A stretch of 64,000 nucleotides of DNA from Massilia yuzhufengensis (GCF_900112225.1 NZ_FOLD01000006.1:124001-188000), one strand, 5' to 3'. Shown: positions 18,798 to 33,106, counted from the stretch's first letter. Numbers and translations are program-made. The notes: generated by a model from the sequence alone, not told the origin.

Positions 18798-19333
18798 CAG
18801 TCGTCGGCTTTCGGATCGAGATCGGGGAACATCACTTCGGTGAAGCCGAAGCGGGAAAAATCGCGGATGCGCATCGGATACAGGATGCCGAGCAGGTGGT
18901 CGACCTCGTGCTGCACCACGCGCGCATGGAAACCGTCGGCGTCGCGCACCACCGGTTTGCCGTACTGGTCGACGCCCTCATAATGCAGCCTCACGAAACG
19001 CGGCACGCTGCCGCGCAGGCCGGGCACCGACAGGCAGCCTTCGAAGCCCTCTTCCATCTTGTCCGAGCGCGGCGTGAGCACGGGATTGATCAGCACCGTC
19101 TCGGGCACCGGCGGCGCATCGGGATAGCGCCCGTTTTTCGCGAAGCCGTAGATCACCAGCTGCAGGTTGACGCCGATCTGCGGCGCGGCCAGGCCGGCGC
19201 CGTTGGCCGCGTGCATGGTGTCGAACATGTCGGCGATCAGCGCATGCAGTTCGGGCGTATCGAACTGGCGCACCGGTTCGGCCACGCGCAGCAGGCGCGG
19301 GTCGCCCATGCGCAGGATCTCGCGCACCGTCAT
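18797..19333 (-). CDS. def: Peptide deformylase
   Basis: Cytoplasmic metalloenzyme removing the N-formyl group from nascent proteins. All three family motifs are intact in 178 residues: [10 protein letters not shown] (45-54), EGCLSVPG (98-105, metal ligand C100) and QHEVDHLLG (141-149, ligands H142 and H146, catalytic E143). It overlaps the galU stop by four bases (ATGA) and its own stop overlaps the next ATG. It has no fmt neighbour, so it may be a second deformylase beside a def-fmt pair elsewhere (inference). Confidence 0.95.
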   Translation of the reverse strand: MTVREILRMGDPRLLRVAEPVRQFDTPELHALIADMFDTMHAANGAGLAAPQIGVNLQLVIYGFAKNGRYPDAPPVPETVLINPVLTPRSDKMEEGFEGCLSVPGLRGSVPRFVRLHYEGVDQYGKPVVRDADGFHARVVQHEVDHLLGILYPMRIRDFSRFGFTEVMFPDLDPKADD

Positions 19334-20223
19334 GGCAGCTTCCCCTGCTCCAGCAAGGCGGCGAGGCAGGCGCGGAAGCCCTCGGCGGTCTCGGGGTGCT
19401 TCAGGCCGATCGCGGCGGTAGCCTGCAGGTATCCCAGCTTGGAGCCGCAGTCGTAGCGCTGGCCCTCATAGCGGTAGGCCAGCACGCGCTCGGCCTGCAT
19501 CATGGCGGCGATGCCGTCGGTGAGCTGGATCTCGCCGCCGGCGCCGGTGCCGAGGTTTTCCAGGTAGCCGAAGATGGACCCCGAGAGCACATAGCGCCCG
19601 GCCACGGCCAGGGTCGACGGCGCCAGCTCCGGCGCGGGTTTCTCGACGATGCCCGACACCAGCTCCAGGCCGGGGCGGTAGCTCGACACGCTGACGATGC
19701 CGTACTGGCGGGTGTTTTCGCGCGGGACATCCTGCACCGCCAGGATGCTGGAGCGCTCGAACGAATACAGGTCGGTCATCTGCGCCAGCACCGGCTTCTG
19801 GCCGGGACCGGTGTCCATGAAGTCGTCCGCCAGCAGCACCGCGAACGGCTCGTCGCCGATCACGGGCCGCGCGCACAGCACGGCGTGGCCCAGGCCCAGC
19901 GGGGCCGACTGGCGGATGTAGATGCAGTTGACGTTCTTCGGTATCACCCCGCGCACCACGTCGAGCAGGGCCTGCTTGCCGGCCGCTTCCAGCTCGGCTT
20001 CGAGTTCATAGGCCTTGTCGAAGTGGTCTTCGATGGCGCGCTTGTTGCGGCCCGTGATGAACACCAGTTCGGTGATGCCGGCCGCCACCGCTTCTTCGAC
20101 GGCGTACTGGATCAGCGGCTTGTCGACGATCGGCAGCATCTCCTTCGGCTGCGCCTTGGTGGCGGGCAGGAAGCGGCTGCCCAGGCCGGCGACAGGGAAT
20201 ACGGCTTTGCGGATCAGGGTCAT
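19330..20223 (-). CDS. galU: UTP-glucose-1-phosphate uridylyltransferase
   Basis: Makes UDP-glucose for envelope polysaccharides and trehalose. The 297 residues start at ATG 20223, giving [20 protein letters not shown], the family N-terminus with the nucleotide-binding [19 protein letters not shown]. Further motifs are [33 protein letters not shown] and GIVEKP. An open frame extends to 20334 but only overlaps the end of ligA. It lies 10 bases after ligA and couples to def by ATGA. Confidence 0.95.
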   Translation of the reverse strand: MTLIRKAVFPVAGLGSRFLPATKAQPKEMLPIVDKPLIQYAVEEAVAAGITELVFITGRNKRAIEDHFDKAYELEAELEAAGKQALLDVVRGVIPKNVNCIYIRQSAPLGLGHAVLCARPVIGDEPFAVLLADDFMDTGPGQKPVLAQMTDLYSFERSSILAVQDVPRENTRQYGIVSVSSYRPGLELVSGIVEKPAPELAPSTLAVAGRYVLSGSIFGYLENLGTGAGGEIQLTDGIAAMMQAERVLAYRYEGQRYDCGSKLGYLQATAAIGLKHPETAEGFRACLAALLEQGKLP

Positions 20224-20233
20224 GGCGTGCTTT

Positions 20234-23737
<3,504 letters not shown>

Positions 23738-23741
<4 letters not shown>

Positions 23742-26700
23742 GCTGCTTGTGCCTCAGTAGCGAAATTCGCGGCGGACTCCATGTCCACCGCCACAATGCG
23801 CGATACGCCCTGCTCCTGCATCGTCACACCGATCAGTTGGTTGGCCATCTCCATCGCAATCTTGTTATGCGAGATGAAGAGGAATTGGGTATGTTCGGAC
23901 ATGCGCTTGACCATGCGGCAGAAGCGCTCGGTGTTGGCGTCGTCCAGTGGCGCGTCGACCTCGTCCAGCAGGCAGAACGGCGCCGGGTTCAGGCGGAACA
24001 TCGAGAACACCAGCGCGGTCGCCGTGAGTGCCTTCTCGCCGCCGGACAGCAGGTGGATGGTGGCGTTCTTCTTGCCCGGCGGCTGGGCCATCACCTGCAC
24101 GCCGGAATCCAGGATTTCGTCGCCGGTCATCACCAGCTTGGCGTTGCCGCCGCCGAACAGGATCGGGAACAGCTCCGAGAAGTGCGTGTTGACGCGGTCA
24201 AAGGTGTCCTGCAGCAGGTCGCGCGTTTCGCGGTCGATGCGGTGGATCGCGTCTTCCAGCGTGTTGATCGCTTCCTGCAGGTCGTTGTTCTGCGAATCGA
24301 GGTAGCGCTTGCGTTCGGCCGCCTGGGCCAGCTCGTCCACCGCGGCCAGGTTGACTGCGCCCAGGGACGCGATGGCATTGGTCAGGCGCGTGACCTCGCC
24401 CTGCAGGAACTGGGGCTTGAGGTCGGGATTGAGCTTTTGCTGCAGCTCTTCCTCATTGGCGCCGGTATTGGCCAGCGCCTCGGCGAACTGCTCCTGGTTC
24501 AGGCGCGCGGCCTGTTCCTTGAGCTGCATCTCGGTGATGCGGTCGCGCTGCGGCTGCAGGCTGCGCTCGTTGCCCATGCGCGCCTCTTCCATCTGGCGCA
24601 GCTGCTGGGTGATCTGCTCGAGTTCGTGGCGAGCATCGGCCAACGCGCGTTCCTGGGTGCTGCGGCGCTCCAGCAGTTCCTGCAGGCCCTCGCTGGCGGT
24701 GCCGGCTTCCAGCGCTTCGAGTTCCAGCCGTCCGGAGCCCAGGCTGGCGCCGACCTGGTCGGCCTGGCTGGAGGCGGTGGCGATATTGCGGCGCAGTTCC
24801 TCGATCTTGCTGCGCTGGGCGCGCTCGGCGAACTGCGCTTCCTGGGCGCCGCGCTCGAGGTCGCGCAGCTTCTGGCGCGCATCCGACAGCAGCTGCTCCT
24901 TTTCCATGAAGGCGGTCTGGCCGTCTTCGTGCGCGCCCTGCAGCTCGGCCAGCTCCATGTCGAGCTGCTCGAATTCCTGCTCGGCCTCGGCGGCGGCCTG
25001 GCGCTGCTCGGCTTCCTGGGCGGCGATCTCGGAAAGGTCGGAGGCGATCTGGCCGCTGCGCTGGTTGAAGCGCGCTTCGATCTCGCTTTGTTTCAGCACC
25101 TCGATCTGCAGCGCGTGCACCTCGCGCGTGAGGGACGCCACGCGCTGGCGCGCATCCTGCAGGCGGCGCGTCAGCTCGCTGACGGCGGCGTCGGCGCGGG
25201 TGGCGCGGCTTTTCGCTTCGTCCGCCAGCATGGCCTGGGCGCGCAGCTGCTTGGTCGTGTTCTCGATGTCGTGCTGGCGCGCCAGCATGCCGTCCTGCTC
25301 GGCGTCGGGCGCGTGGAAGCGCACGCTCGTTTGGGTGACGAGGTGGCCCTGGCGGGTGACGAAGCTGCCGCCCTGGGGCAGCCTGGCGCGGTTGGCGAAG
25401 GCCTCGGCGGCGTCGGTGGCCACGTAGACGCGGTGCAGCCAGTCGTTCAGCACACCGCGCAGGCCGGGCTCGTTCAGGCGCAGCAGGCTGGCGAAAGGTT
25501 TCAGGCCGGGAACGTCGGCAGCCGGGGGCGGTGCGGCCGGCGCCGGCGAATACAGCGCCAGGCGAGCCGGCGGCGCATCGCTGAAGAAGGCCTTGGCCCA
25601 GTCCAGGTTCGACACCTCGAGCGCACCGGCGCGTTCGCGCAGCACGGCTTCCAGCGCCGTTTCCCAGCCCTCCTCGATATCGAGCTTTTGCCACAGGCGT
25701 GGCATGCCGGCCAGTTCGTGCTTTTCCAGCCAGGGCTGGACCTTGCCCGTGGTCTGCACGCGTTCCTGCATCTGGCGCAGCGCCGACAGGCGCGCCTCCA
25801 GCTGGGCGCTGGCGCTGGACTCCTGCTGTACCAGCGCGTGCGCCTCGCGCCGCTCCTGCTCCACCGCTTCCTGGCGCCCGGTGGACTCTTCCAGCAGCAT
25901 GGTCTGCTCTTCCAGCGCCAGCTGCTTTTCTTCCAGTTGCATGCGCAGGTTGTCCAGCGTCGCACTGTTGGGCAGGTTCAGGCCGTTCCTCTCCTGCTGC
26001 AGGCGCTCGCGCCGGCTGGCCAGGCTGGTGAGGATGCCGGCCGCATTGCGCTGGTGCGCGCTGGCCAGTTCGATGCGCTGCTGGACCTGCATGATGCGGG
26101 CGCGCGATTCGTTCGAGCGCTCCTGCGAGGCGCGCCAGGCGGTTTCCAGTTCCGGCACCCGCTCGCCGTGGGCTTCGACGGCGATCTGGGCGCCCTCGGC
26201 GCGCGCGCCGAGTTCTTCCAGCGTGAATTCCGCCTCCGCCAGCTGCTCTTCATACTCCGCGCGCTGGGCCAGCCACCCGTCGCGCTGGGCGGTGAGCGTG
26301 CCGAGCTGGTTCTGCAGGCGGCTGCGCGACTCCACCACGAACTTGATCTGCGCCTCCAGGCTGCCGATCTCGGAATTGGTCTGGTACAGCGCGCCCTGGG
26401 CCGTGTGCAGGCGGTCGCCGGTGGCGAAGTGCGACTGGCGCATGTGTTCGAGCTCGAGCTCCACATTACGCAGCTTGGCCGTGTGCGCCTCGAGGCTGGT
26501 CTGCGCCTCTTCCATCTCGCGGAAGTAGCGCAGCTGCTCGGCCTTGGCTTCGTTCTTGCGCAGCAGCCAGAGCAGCTTCTGCTTTTCTTCCTGGTCGCTT
26601 TGCAGCTGGTGGAAGCGGTTGGCCACGACGGCTTGGGCTTCGAGCTTTTCCAGGTTGGCGTTCAGTTCGCGCAGGATGTCCTCGACCCGCAGCAGGTTCT

Positions 26701-27265
26701 CGCGCGTGTCGGACAGCCGGTTCTCGGTCTCGCGGCGACGTTCCTTGTACTTGGACACGCCGGCGGCTTCCTCGAGGAAGACGCGCAGCTCTTCCGGGCG
26801 CGACTCGATGATGCGCGAGATCATGCCCTGGCCGATGATGGCGTAGGCGCGCGGGCCCAGGCCAGTGCCGAGGAAGATATCCTGGATGTCGCGCCGGCGC
26901 ACCGGCTGGCTGTTGATGTAGTAGGTGGAGGTACCGTCGCGGGTAAGCGTGCGCTTGACCGCGATCTCGGCGTACTGGCCCCACTGGCCGGCGGCCTTGC
27001 CGTCGCTGTTGTCGAACACCAGCTCGACCGAGGCGCGGCCGGAGGGCTTGCGGTGGGTGGAGCCGTTGAAGATCACGTCCTGCATCGACTCGCCGCGCAG
27101 CTCGGAGGCCTTGGATTCGCCCAGCACCCAGCGCACGGCATCGATGATGTTCGACTTGCCGCAGCCGTTCGGGCCGACCACGCCGACCAGCTGGCCGGGC
27201 ACCTGGAAATTGGTGGGATCGACGAAAGACTTAAATCCCGACAATTTGATGGAGGAAAGGCGCAC
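23738..27265 (-). CDS. smc: Chromosome partition protein SMC
   Basis: Chromosome-organising ATPase of 1175 residues, normal for SMC. Head: Walker A GPNGCGKSN (about 32-40) and SFKSFVDPTNF at the N-terminus; C-terminal signature LLSGGEKALTATALVFSMF and Walker B FCLLDEVDAPLDD. Between them are two long coiled-coil arms rich in Glu/Gln/Ala and a central hinge (about 515-660) around GVLNDWLHRVYVAT. Translation probably starts at GTG 27265 (VRLSSIKLSGFKSFV). It heads the operon smc-zipA-ligA-galU-def. ScpA and ScpB are not in the window. Confidence 0.97.
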
Positions 27266-27412
27266 GTTGCTTCGGTTGGGCTAAGGAGTCGTCGAAGGCG
27301 TCATCATACCATCGCTTCCTTGCAATTCGGCCAAGAAGGAAGCTTGCGAACTCGACAATTCGGGGTGAAAGGTGTCGGGGACCGTGCGATGGAGAGCATG
27401 CTAAACGTGAGA

Positions 27413-27499
27413 CCGTCGTACCGGCGAAGGCCGGTACCCAAGTTCGTAGCTAGTTGATACGCACGCAAAATTAGGCTCCGGCCTGCGCCGGAGCGACGG
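27413..27499. repeat. Intergenic palindromic repeat, family A, copy 2
   Basis: Located between smc and the DUF1631 gene. Left hairpin TACCGGCGAAGGCCGGTA, then CCCAAGTT, an AT-richer middle, TTAGG and right hairpin CTCCGGCCTGCGCCGGAG, ending in CGACGG. The order matches copy 1 at 4491-4568 almost element by element. The rest of 27266-27562 shows no convincing gene. Confidence 0.8.
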
Positions 27500-27562
27500 G
27501 GTTGGGGCGCGGGACTGGCGTGGAGCATGCAGCGCAGAGCCGGCAGTAGCAGCAGTAAGAGC

Positions 27563-29887
27563 CTAGCCGACCTGCCCCACCATCGAATCATTCATCGCCG
27601 CCTCCCCCGCCGCCTCCGTCAGCACCCGCCCAACCACCCCCTCCGCCGCCAGCACCCGGATGCTGCCGGTGCGGAAGGCTTCGGCCAGGCGCTCGGCCGG
27701 GAGGGAAAACGCTTCCTGGCGGCCGGCGCCGGAGAAGATGAAGAGCGTGCGCAGCGGGCTGACCCAGGCCAGCTTCACCTTGCGCACGCCCGATGCGCCG
27801 GTGAATTCGACCCGCATGCCGCGCGCCAGGGTGGCCAGGCTGGCCGCCGCCGGCTCGTCAAGGGCGTCTTCTTCGGCTGCCGCCGCCTGCTCCTGCGCGA
27901 TGCGGCGCATGGCGTCCTGCTGGGCCGCTTCCACCGCCAGCTCCAGCTGGCGCTCGGGCGACAGCTCGATCGGGGCGCGCACGATCGAGGCGTGGCATTC
28001 GGCCAGCTCGGCGAAGAACTGCAGGCGCTCGGCGTCCTGCCACTTGATGGCGTCGAGCCATTTGTTGAGGGTGGTGAGCAGGGCCGGCAGGCGCGCGATC
28101 AGCGCCTTGCGCTGTTCCTGCGTGGCCTTCGGCTTGACGCTCCAGATCAGGTCATCCATGGCGCGGGTGGCGTTGTCCACCGCGCCCGGCTTGCTGTCCT
28201 CGATGGTATAGGCCAGGACCAGGACCGGCATCCAGCGCTGTTCCAGGAAGGTACCGACCATCGCCACCACCTGCTCGCCGGCCAGGCGCAGCGACACCGC
28301 CTTTTTCGCCGAGCGCGTCGCGGCCAGCTGCTTTTCCTGGCGCGTGGCCTGGGCGATCGGGCCGGCGATGGCAGCCTGCTGGGCGTGTTCGCGTTCGGCG
28401 ATGCTCGCTTCCAGGTCGGCCACGGCGGCGGCGAAATCGTCCGGCTGGGTACCGGCGCGCACCTTGTCCACGCCGCGCCGCATGGCCCGGTAGACCGGGT
28501 CGTCCGGGCTGCCCGCCTGTTCCCAGCCCGCGCTCGAGAGCAGGTCGAGCATGCGGCGCGCCGGATGGGTCTCTTCGAAAAAGAAGCTGCGGTCCTGCAG
28601 CGCGGCCTTGAGCACCGGCACCTGCAGGAAGGCGATCAGCTCGCGCGTCTCCCGGGGGATCGATTCGTCCAGCAGCACGGTTTCGAAAATCCGCGACAGC
28701 AGGTCGAGCGTGGTTTCGTCGCCGCGCGACAGGCTGCCCTGGGGCATGCTTTGTTTCAGGCGCGGCAGGTAAAACACGCCATGCGGCACGGCCTCGCCCT
28801 GGGCCGGCAGCGGGCCGGCCGGCTGGCCGGCGGCGGGAACGCTGGCGGCCAGCCGTTCCAGCATGTCGATGAGCGGCGCCGGCAAGGCAGCAACCGTCGC
28901 CACCTGCGCCTGCACGCCTGCGCCCGCGTGCGACGGCGCCATGACGACGCCATGTGGCGCCGCCTGTCCCGGCGCCGGCTGGGGCACCGTGGCGGCAGGT
29001 GCGGCGCCACCCATGCCGGCCGGCGCAAAACCCGCGGCCGTGCTGGGACGCCAGCCGCCACTGCCCTGCGGCAGGTTGGGAATCTCCGGCACCGCGCTTT
29101 GCGCACCGGCAGCGGCGCCGGCGGCGCCGAACAGCTCGCGCAACTGCTGCGACACGGCCGCATCGCGCCGGGCCCGTGCGGCCTTGGCGGCGGCGCTGCC
29201 GTCGGTTTTGGCGAAGCGTTCGTCCTGGCCACGGGAACGGGCCGGCTTGAGCCGCTCGCCGAGCGCGTCGAGCATCGGCCCAAGGTCGAACACGATGCCG
29301 GTGCGCAGCAGCGGCAGCACCAGCTCGTGCGACTGTTCGTCCGGCTCGAACTCGCACCATGCCTCTTGCAGCGCGCGCAGGAAGACTTCGGGGCGGAAGG
29401 GATTGTGGCTGGCCCGCACCAGTTCGCGGCCGAGCAGCACGCCCAGGCGCACGCCCAGGCTGGCGAGGCGCTCCGAATGCTGGATGTCGAACGGCCGGCT
29501 GATGGCGGCGAAGGCCAGCTGCATGTCCATCACTTCCATCGGCACCAGGCTCAGGGCCAGTGGCGCCGGCGCGGCTGCCGGTGCGAGCGTGGGCGCGAGC
29601 AGCGCGACTTCCTTGCGCAGCGCCAGCTCGATGCCGGTCGCGGCGATGTGCACGAAGGCGTAGGCGTTGTCGTTGAGGAGATTGCCGGAGCGGATGCGGC
29701 GCACCGCCTGCTGGGGATCGGGTCCAGCCGCGGTCAGGTCGAGCAGCACGGCCACCATGCGCTTGACGGTGTCCATCAGCCCTTCGGAGGCGTGGCGCGC
29801 ACCGATACCGACGAGCTCTTCCAGCGTCGCCTGCTGCGCGCTGGCTGCCTTGCGGGTGGCGGGTGTCTGGGCAGTGTGACTGGCCAT
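27563..29887 (-). CDS. DUF1631-family protein
   Basis: Large cytoplasmic protein of 774 residues without membrane segments. The N-terminal half contains the family block EVMDMQLAFAAISRPFDIQHSERLASLG followed by RPEVFLRALQEAWCEF. A low-complexity Ala/Pro/Gly linker lies near residues 255-345. The C-terminal 100 residues (GMRVEFTGASGVRKVKLAWVSP...LFIFSG) are beta-rich and resemble a PilZ-like barrel, so nucleotide sensing is conceivable but unproved. Function is not established to my knowledge. It is monocistronic, divergent from the KGG gene across 290 bases. Confidence 0.8.
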   Translation of the reverse strand: MASHTAQTPATRKAASAQQATLEELVGIGARHASEGLMDTVKRMVAVLLDLTAAGPDPQQAVRRIRSGNLLNDNAYAFVHIAATGIELALRKEVALLAPTLAPAAAPAPLALSLVPMEVMDMQLAFAAISRPFDIQHSERLASLGVRLGVLLGRELVRASHNPFRPEVFLRALQEAWCEFEPDEQSHELVLPLLRTGIVFDLGPMLDALGERLKPARSRGQDERFAKTDGSAAAKAARARRDAAVSQQLRELFGAAGAAAGAQSAVPEIPNLPQGSGGWRPSTAAGFAPAGMGGAAPAATVPQPAPGQAAPHGVVMAPSHAGAGVQAQVATVAALPAPLIDMLERLAASVPAAGQPAGPLPAQGEAVPHGVFYLPRLKQSMPQGSLSRGDETTLDLLSRIFETVLLDESIPRETRELIAFLQVPVLKAALQDRSFFFEETHPARRMLDLLSSAGWEQAGSPDDPVYRAMRRGVDKVRAGTQPDDFAAAVADLEASIAEREHAQQAAIAGPIAQATRQEKQLAATRSAKKAVSLRLAGEQVVAMVGTFLEQRWMPVLVLAYTIEDSKPGAVDNATRAMDDLIWSVKPKATQEQRKALIARLPALLTTLNKWLDAIKWQDAERLQFFAELAECHASIVRAPIELSPERQLELAVEAAQQDAMRRIAQEQAAAAEEDALDEPAAASLATLARGMRVEFTGASGVRKVKLAWVSPLRTLFIFSGAGRQEAFSLPAERLAEAFRTGSIRVLAAEGVVGRVLTEAAGEAAMNDSMVGQVG

Positions 29888-30177
29888 GGCTGGGAGGACT
29901 TGGGGGGAAATATTTCACACCATTGTGCCACATAATTTCCAAGTGGCAATAGAAAGAGTGCATACATCGGTCGCTTGTCCCTCTGCCTGCCAACTTTTCC
30001 GACTATGTTGTAAGAAATAATTTCTTGAGTACGTCGGAGCCTGTCCTACACTGGTTCACGCCTTCATCCGATACCCCTTCAACAGTACGCCACGCATGAT
30101 GGGTCGACCGGTAACGCCACAGTAGCCCTGTGGCTCGGCAATGAAATGGCATTTTTTCCAAACTGAAAGGAAATATC

Positions 30178-30468
30178 ATGGCCTCGAATCAAGGTAAGAA
30201 GACCCGCGGCGGCACCCCGCAGCAGCACGCGGAAGCTGGCCGCCAAAGCCACAAGAACGATGCCTCCAGGCAGTCGGGCTCGGCATCGGGTTCGCAACAG
30301 TCCGGCTCGCCATCGGGCTCCCAGCAGTCCGGCAACGCCTCGGGTTCCCAGCAGTCCGGCCTGGAGTCGGGTTCGCGTTCGGGCAGCAGTGGCGGCACCC
30401 GCGGCGGTACTCCGGAGCAGCACGCCGCTGCCGGCCGCCAGAGCCACAAGAACGACAAGAAGCGCTGA
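30178..30468 (+). CDS. KGG-repeat stress-type small protein with internal SGSQQ repeats
   Basis: Very hydrophilic protein of 96 residues. Two copies of the KGG-type motif bracket it: RGGTPQQHAEAGRQSHKND (11-29) and RGGTPEQHAAAGRQSHKND (75-93). Between them a nine-residue unit SGSQQSGxx is repeated three times and then decays to SGSRSGSSG; the DNA shows the matching 27-base periodicity at about 30286-30390. KGG proteins such as YciG are linked to general stress and motility in enterobacteria; here that is family inference. A good site, AAAGGA, lies six bases before the ATG. Confidence 0.9.
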   Translation: MASNQGKKTRGGTPQQHAEAGRQSHKNDASRQSGSASGSQQSGSPSGSQQSGNASGSQQSGLESGSRSGSSGGTRGGTPEQHAAAGRQSHKNDKKR

Positions 30469-30569
30469 TCGCACGGCAGGCCCTCACCTGCCCGCTGCCA
30501 GCGCCGACCGACAGCCCACCGCATGCCGCGGTGGGCTGTTCGCTTCAGGAACTGAGAAACGCGGTGGCG

Positions 30570-31130
30570 TCAGATGTTGCGCAGCATGCCGCCCTTGGGC
30601 GGGCGGAAGTCGCGCACGTCGTTGACCAGGCCGGCGATTTTCGCATCGCGGGCGTTCAGGTGCAGGTCGGAATACTGGTGGATGGCCCACTGCTCTGGCG
30701 TGAGTTCGACATTGCGGCGCAGGATCGACTCGGTACGGGCGTCGTCGGCGCGCAGGCCCTCGACGATGATGTTGAGCGCGTCCGGCCGCGAACCGGGCGA
30801 GGCCGTCGCATGCGACTTGTGCACCATGAAGCGGGCGGTGTCGCTGCAATAGCGCTCGGTGCCGGCCAGGAACAGGGTGACGGCGATCGAGGCCACCGCC
30901 CCGCCGTTGTACATCACGAACCTGATCGGCGAGTTGGCCATGAAGTTGTACAGGCACAGGCCGTCGCTCACATAGCCGCCATTGGACTGCACCAGGATGT
31001 GGGCCGTCTCGATGCCGTCCTCGGTCATCATGGCCACCGCTTCGAACACCCGGTGCACCATGTCGCTGTTGACGTCGCCGGACAGCGTGAACCAGCCTTC
31101 CTTGACCTCTTGTGTCTTGTCTTCGCTCAT
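30570..31130 (-). CDS. ClpP-like serine protease, non-canonical
   Basis: The 186 residues have the ClpP/crotonase fold. The start is ATG 31130 (MSEDKTQEVKEGWFTLSGDV), preceded by GGGA. The oxyanion/substrate loop is QSNGGYVSDGLCLYNFM; the nucleophile is probably S81 in GGAVASIAV (ClpP has MGQAASMG), the base H104 in FMVHKSHATA (ClpP MIHQP), and D155 may complete the triad. It differs from true ClpP by lacking the clear IGF-loop and processing motifs and by the KSH sequence after the histidine. No clpX or tig neighbour is present. It could form a stand-alone tetradecamer or serve another unfoldase; membrane-associated ClpP-like functions cannot be excluded. Confidence 0.85.
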   Translation of the reverse strand: MSEDKTQEVKEGWFTLSGDVNSDMVHRVFEAVAMMTEDGIETAHILVQSNGGYVSDGLCLYNFMANSPIRFVMYNGGAVASIAVTLFLAGTERYCSDTARFMVHKSHATASPGSRPDALNIIVEGLRADDARTESILRRNVELTPEQWAIHQYSDLHLNARDAKIAGLVNDVRDFRPPKGGMLRNI

Positions 31131-31300
31131 AGTTTTTTCCCACTGCAAAGTGTGTGGGGTAAGTGTAGCAAAACATGCACACGGGCCCCGGTCCGCCTCG
31201 CCCAATAGTGCGCGGCAATGCTTTTGGACAATCCGAAACTGGGCCCGACACGGCGCCCCTTCGGTTGACATCGCCGCAATGCTGGCATATCCTCCACAGT

Positions 31301-31485
31301 CTTGACCGGGAGAGCGCAGGACTCCCTGCCGCCGAAGGGGCACCACCCATAAACTCTCAGGCACAAAGGACTGGTCAAGGGGCAGCCGCGCACAGCGCGG
31401 CAGGCCCACACTCTGGAGAGCGGCCGCGAGGCCCACCGAAGGGGCAGGCGGCTTTGCCGCTATCTCTCAGGTACCAAGGACAGAG
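31301..31485 (+). promoter_or_regulatory. Tandem glycine riboswitch upstream of gcvT
   Basis: Two glycine aptamers in series. Aptamer 1 is 31301-31379: P1 CTTGACC pairs with GGTCAAG, with GGGAGAG, GCCGAAGGGGCA and CTCTCAGGCACAAAGGAC between. Aptamer 2 is 31411-31485: P1 CTCTG pairs with CAGAG, with CACCGAAGGGGCA and CTCTCAGGTACCAAGGAC. The linker holds a small hairpin (GCCGCG/CGCGGC). GGACAG at 31478-31483 can instead pair with CTGTCC at 31533-31538, next to the gcvT ribosome site GGAG (31540-31543). Glycine binding would free that site, so a translational ON switch is likely (inference). No terminator with a U-tract is seen. Confidence 0.95.
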
Positions 31486-31548
31486 GGGATACAAGCACCC
31501 GCAAGGCGTGCCCGCACCCCCTATTTTGCTACCTGTCCCGGAGATTCC

Positions 31549-32667
31549 ATGACGCTCAAAGCGACCCCGCTCAATTCCGCACACCGCTCCCTCGGGGCCA
31601 AGATGGTCGACTTCGGCGGCTGGGACATGCCGGTCAACTACGGCTCCCAGATCGAAGAACATAACGCAGTGCGTACCGACGCCGGCATGTTCGATGTCTC
31701 GCACATGTGCGTGGTGGACCTGAAGGGCGCCAACGTGCGCACCTTCCTGCGCGGCCTGCTGGCCAACAACGTCGACAAACTGCAGGTGCCGGGCAAGGCG
31801 CTCTACTCCTGCATGCTCAACCCTGAAGGCGGCGTGATCGACGACCTGATCGTCTATTACTTCAGCGAAGACTGGTTCCGCCTGGTGGTCAACGCCGGCA
31901 CTGCGGAAAAGGACGTGGCCTGGATGCAGCAGCAGAACGACGCGACCGGCAGCGGCGTCGCCATCACCCAGCGCCGCGACGGCAACGACCCGATCGCCCT
32001 GGTCGCGGTGCAGGGCCCGAACGCCCGCGCCAAGGTGTGGCAGGTGCTGCCGACCACCCAGGCCGCGTCCGAACCGCTCAAGCCCTTCAATGTCGTCATC
32101 GTCCCGGATACCGCGTTCGGCGAAGCGATGGTGGCCCGCACCGGCTACACCGGCGAAGACGGCTTCGAGATCGGCGTGCCTGCCTCGCAGGTCGAAGCAC
32201 TGTGGAATGCGTTCGTCGCCGCCGGCATCAAGCCGGCCGGCCTGGGCGCGCGCGATACCCTGCGCCTGGAAGCGGGCATGAACCTGTACGGCCAGGACAT
32301 GGACGACAACGTGAACCCGCTCGACGCCGGCCTGGCCTGGACCATCGACCTGGTGTCCGAGCGCGATTTCATCGGCAAGGCGGCCTTGCTCGCCAAGGGC
32401 CAGAACGCCAACTTCGTGGGCCTGATCCTGCGCGAAAAAGGCGGCATCCTGCGCGCCCACCAGAAGGTCGTCAGCGCGGCCGGCAACGCCGGCGAGATCA
32501 CCAGCGGCACCTTCAGCCCGAGCATGCAGCAGGCGATCGCGCTGGCGCGCGTGCCAATGGACGTGGCCATCGGCGACACCGTGCACGTCGAAATCCGCGA
32601 CAAGAAGCTGGCGGCCAGCGTGGTGAAGCTGCCCTTCGTGCGCAACGGCAAAGTGCTCGCCGTTTGA
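31549..32667 (+). CDS. gcvT: Aminomethyltransferase, glycine cleavage T-protein
   Basis: Transfers the methylene group from the H-protein lipoyl arm to tetrahydrofolate, releasing ammonia. The 372 residues show the family sequence: [20 protein letters not shown] at the N-terminus, [17 protein letters not shown], the [20 protein letters not shown] core and DFIGKAAL. Ribosome site GGAG lies five bases before the ATG and is a possible target of the upstream riboswitch. First gene of gcvT-gcvH-gcvP. Confidence 0.97.
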   Translation: MTLKATPLNSAHRSLGAKMVDFGGWDMPVNYGSQIEEHNAVRTDAGMFDVSHMCVVDLKGANVRTFLRGLLANNVDKLQVPGKALYSCMLNPEGGVIDDLIVYYFSEDWFRLVVNAGTAEKDVAWMQQQNDATGSGVAITQRRDGNDPIALVAVQGPNARAKVWQVLPTTQAASEPLKPFNVVIVPDTAFGEAMVARTGYTGEDGFEIGVPASQVEALWNAFVAAGIKPAGLGARDTLRLEAGMNLYGQDMDDNVNPLDAGLAWTIDLVSERDFIGKAALLAKGQNANFVGLILREKGGILRAHQKVVSAAGNAGEITSGTFSPSMQQAIALARVPMDVAIGDTVHVEIRDKKLAASVVKLPFVRNGKVLAV

Positions 32668-32725
32668 ATCCAAATAATCAAGAACACGCCTTATACTATC
32701 CGCCTCACCACACTGGAGCCTTTAC

Positions 32726-33106
32726 ATGAACATTCCAACCGACCTGAAATACACCGAGTCCCACGAGTGGGTGCGCCGCGAAGCTGACGGCTCCGTCACC
32801 GTCGGCATTACCGAGTACGCGCAGGACGCGCTGGGCGACATCGTGTTCGTCGAACTGCCGCAGGTCGGCAAGGCATTCACCGCCGGCGCCGACGCCGCCG
32901 TGGTCGAGTCGGTCAAGGCCGCCAGCGACATCTACGCCCCGGTCGCCGGCACCGTCACCGCCGTCAACCAGTCGGTCGCGGACGCGCCCGATTCGATCAA
33001 CAGCGACGCCTTCGGCGCCTGGCTGTTCAAGCTGCAGCCGTCGGACGCGAGCCAGATCGACAAGCTGCTGTCGGCCGACGCATACGCGCAAGCGACCGGC
33101 AACTAA
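32726..33106 (+). CDS. gcvH: Glycine cleavage H-protein
   Basis: Lipoyl carrier that shuttles the aminomethyl group between P-, T- and L-proteins. The 126 residues carry the lipoylation lysine K64 in [17 protein letters not shown], plus ESHEWVRRE and [19 protein letters not shown], all standard. It lies 58 bases after gcvT and 84 bases before gcvP. Confidence 0.97.
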   Translation: MNIPTDLKYTESHEWVRREADGSVTVGITEYAQDALGDIVFVELPQVGKAFTAGADAAVVESVKAASDIYAPVAGTVTAVNQSVADAPDSINSDAFGAWLFKLQPSDASQIDKLLSADAYAQATGN

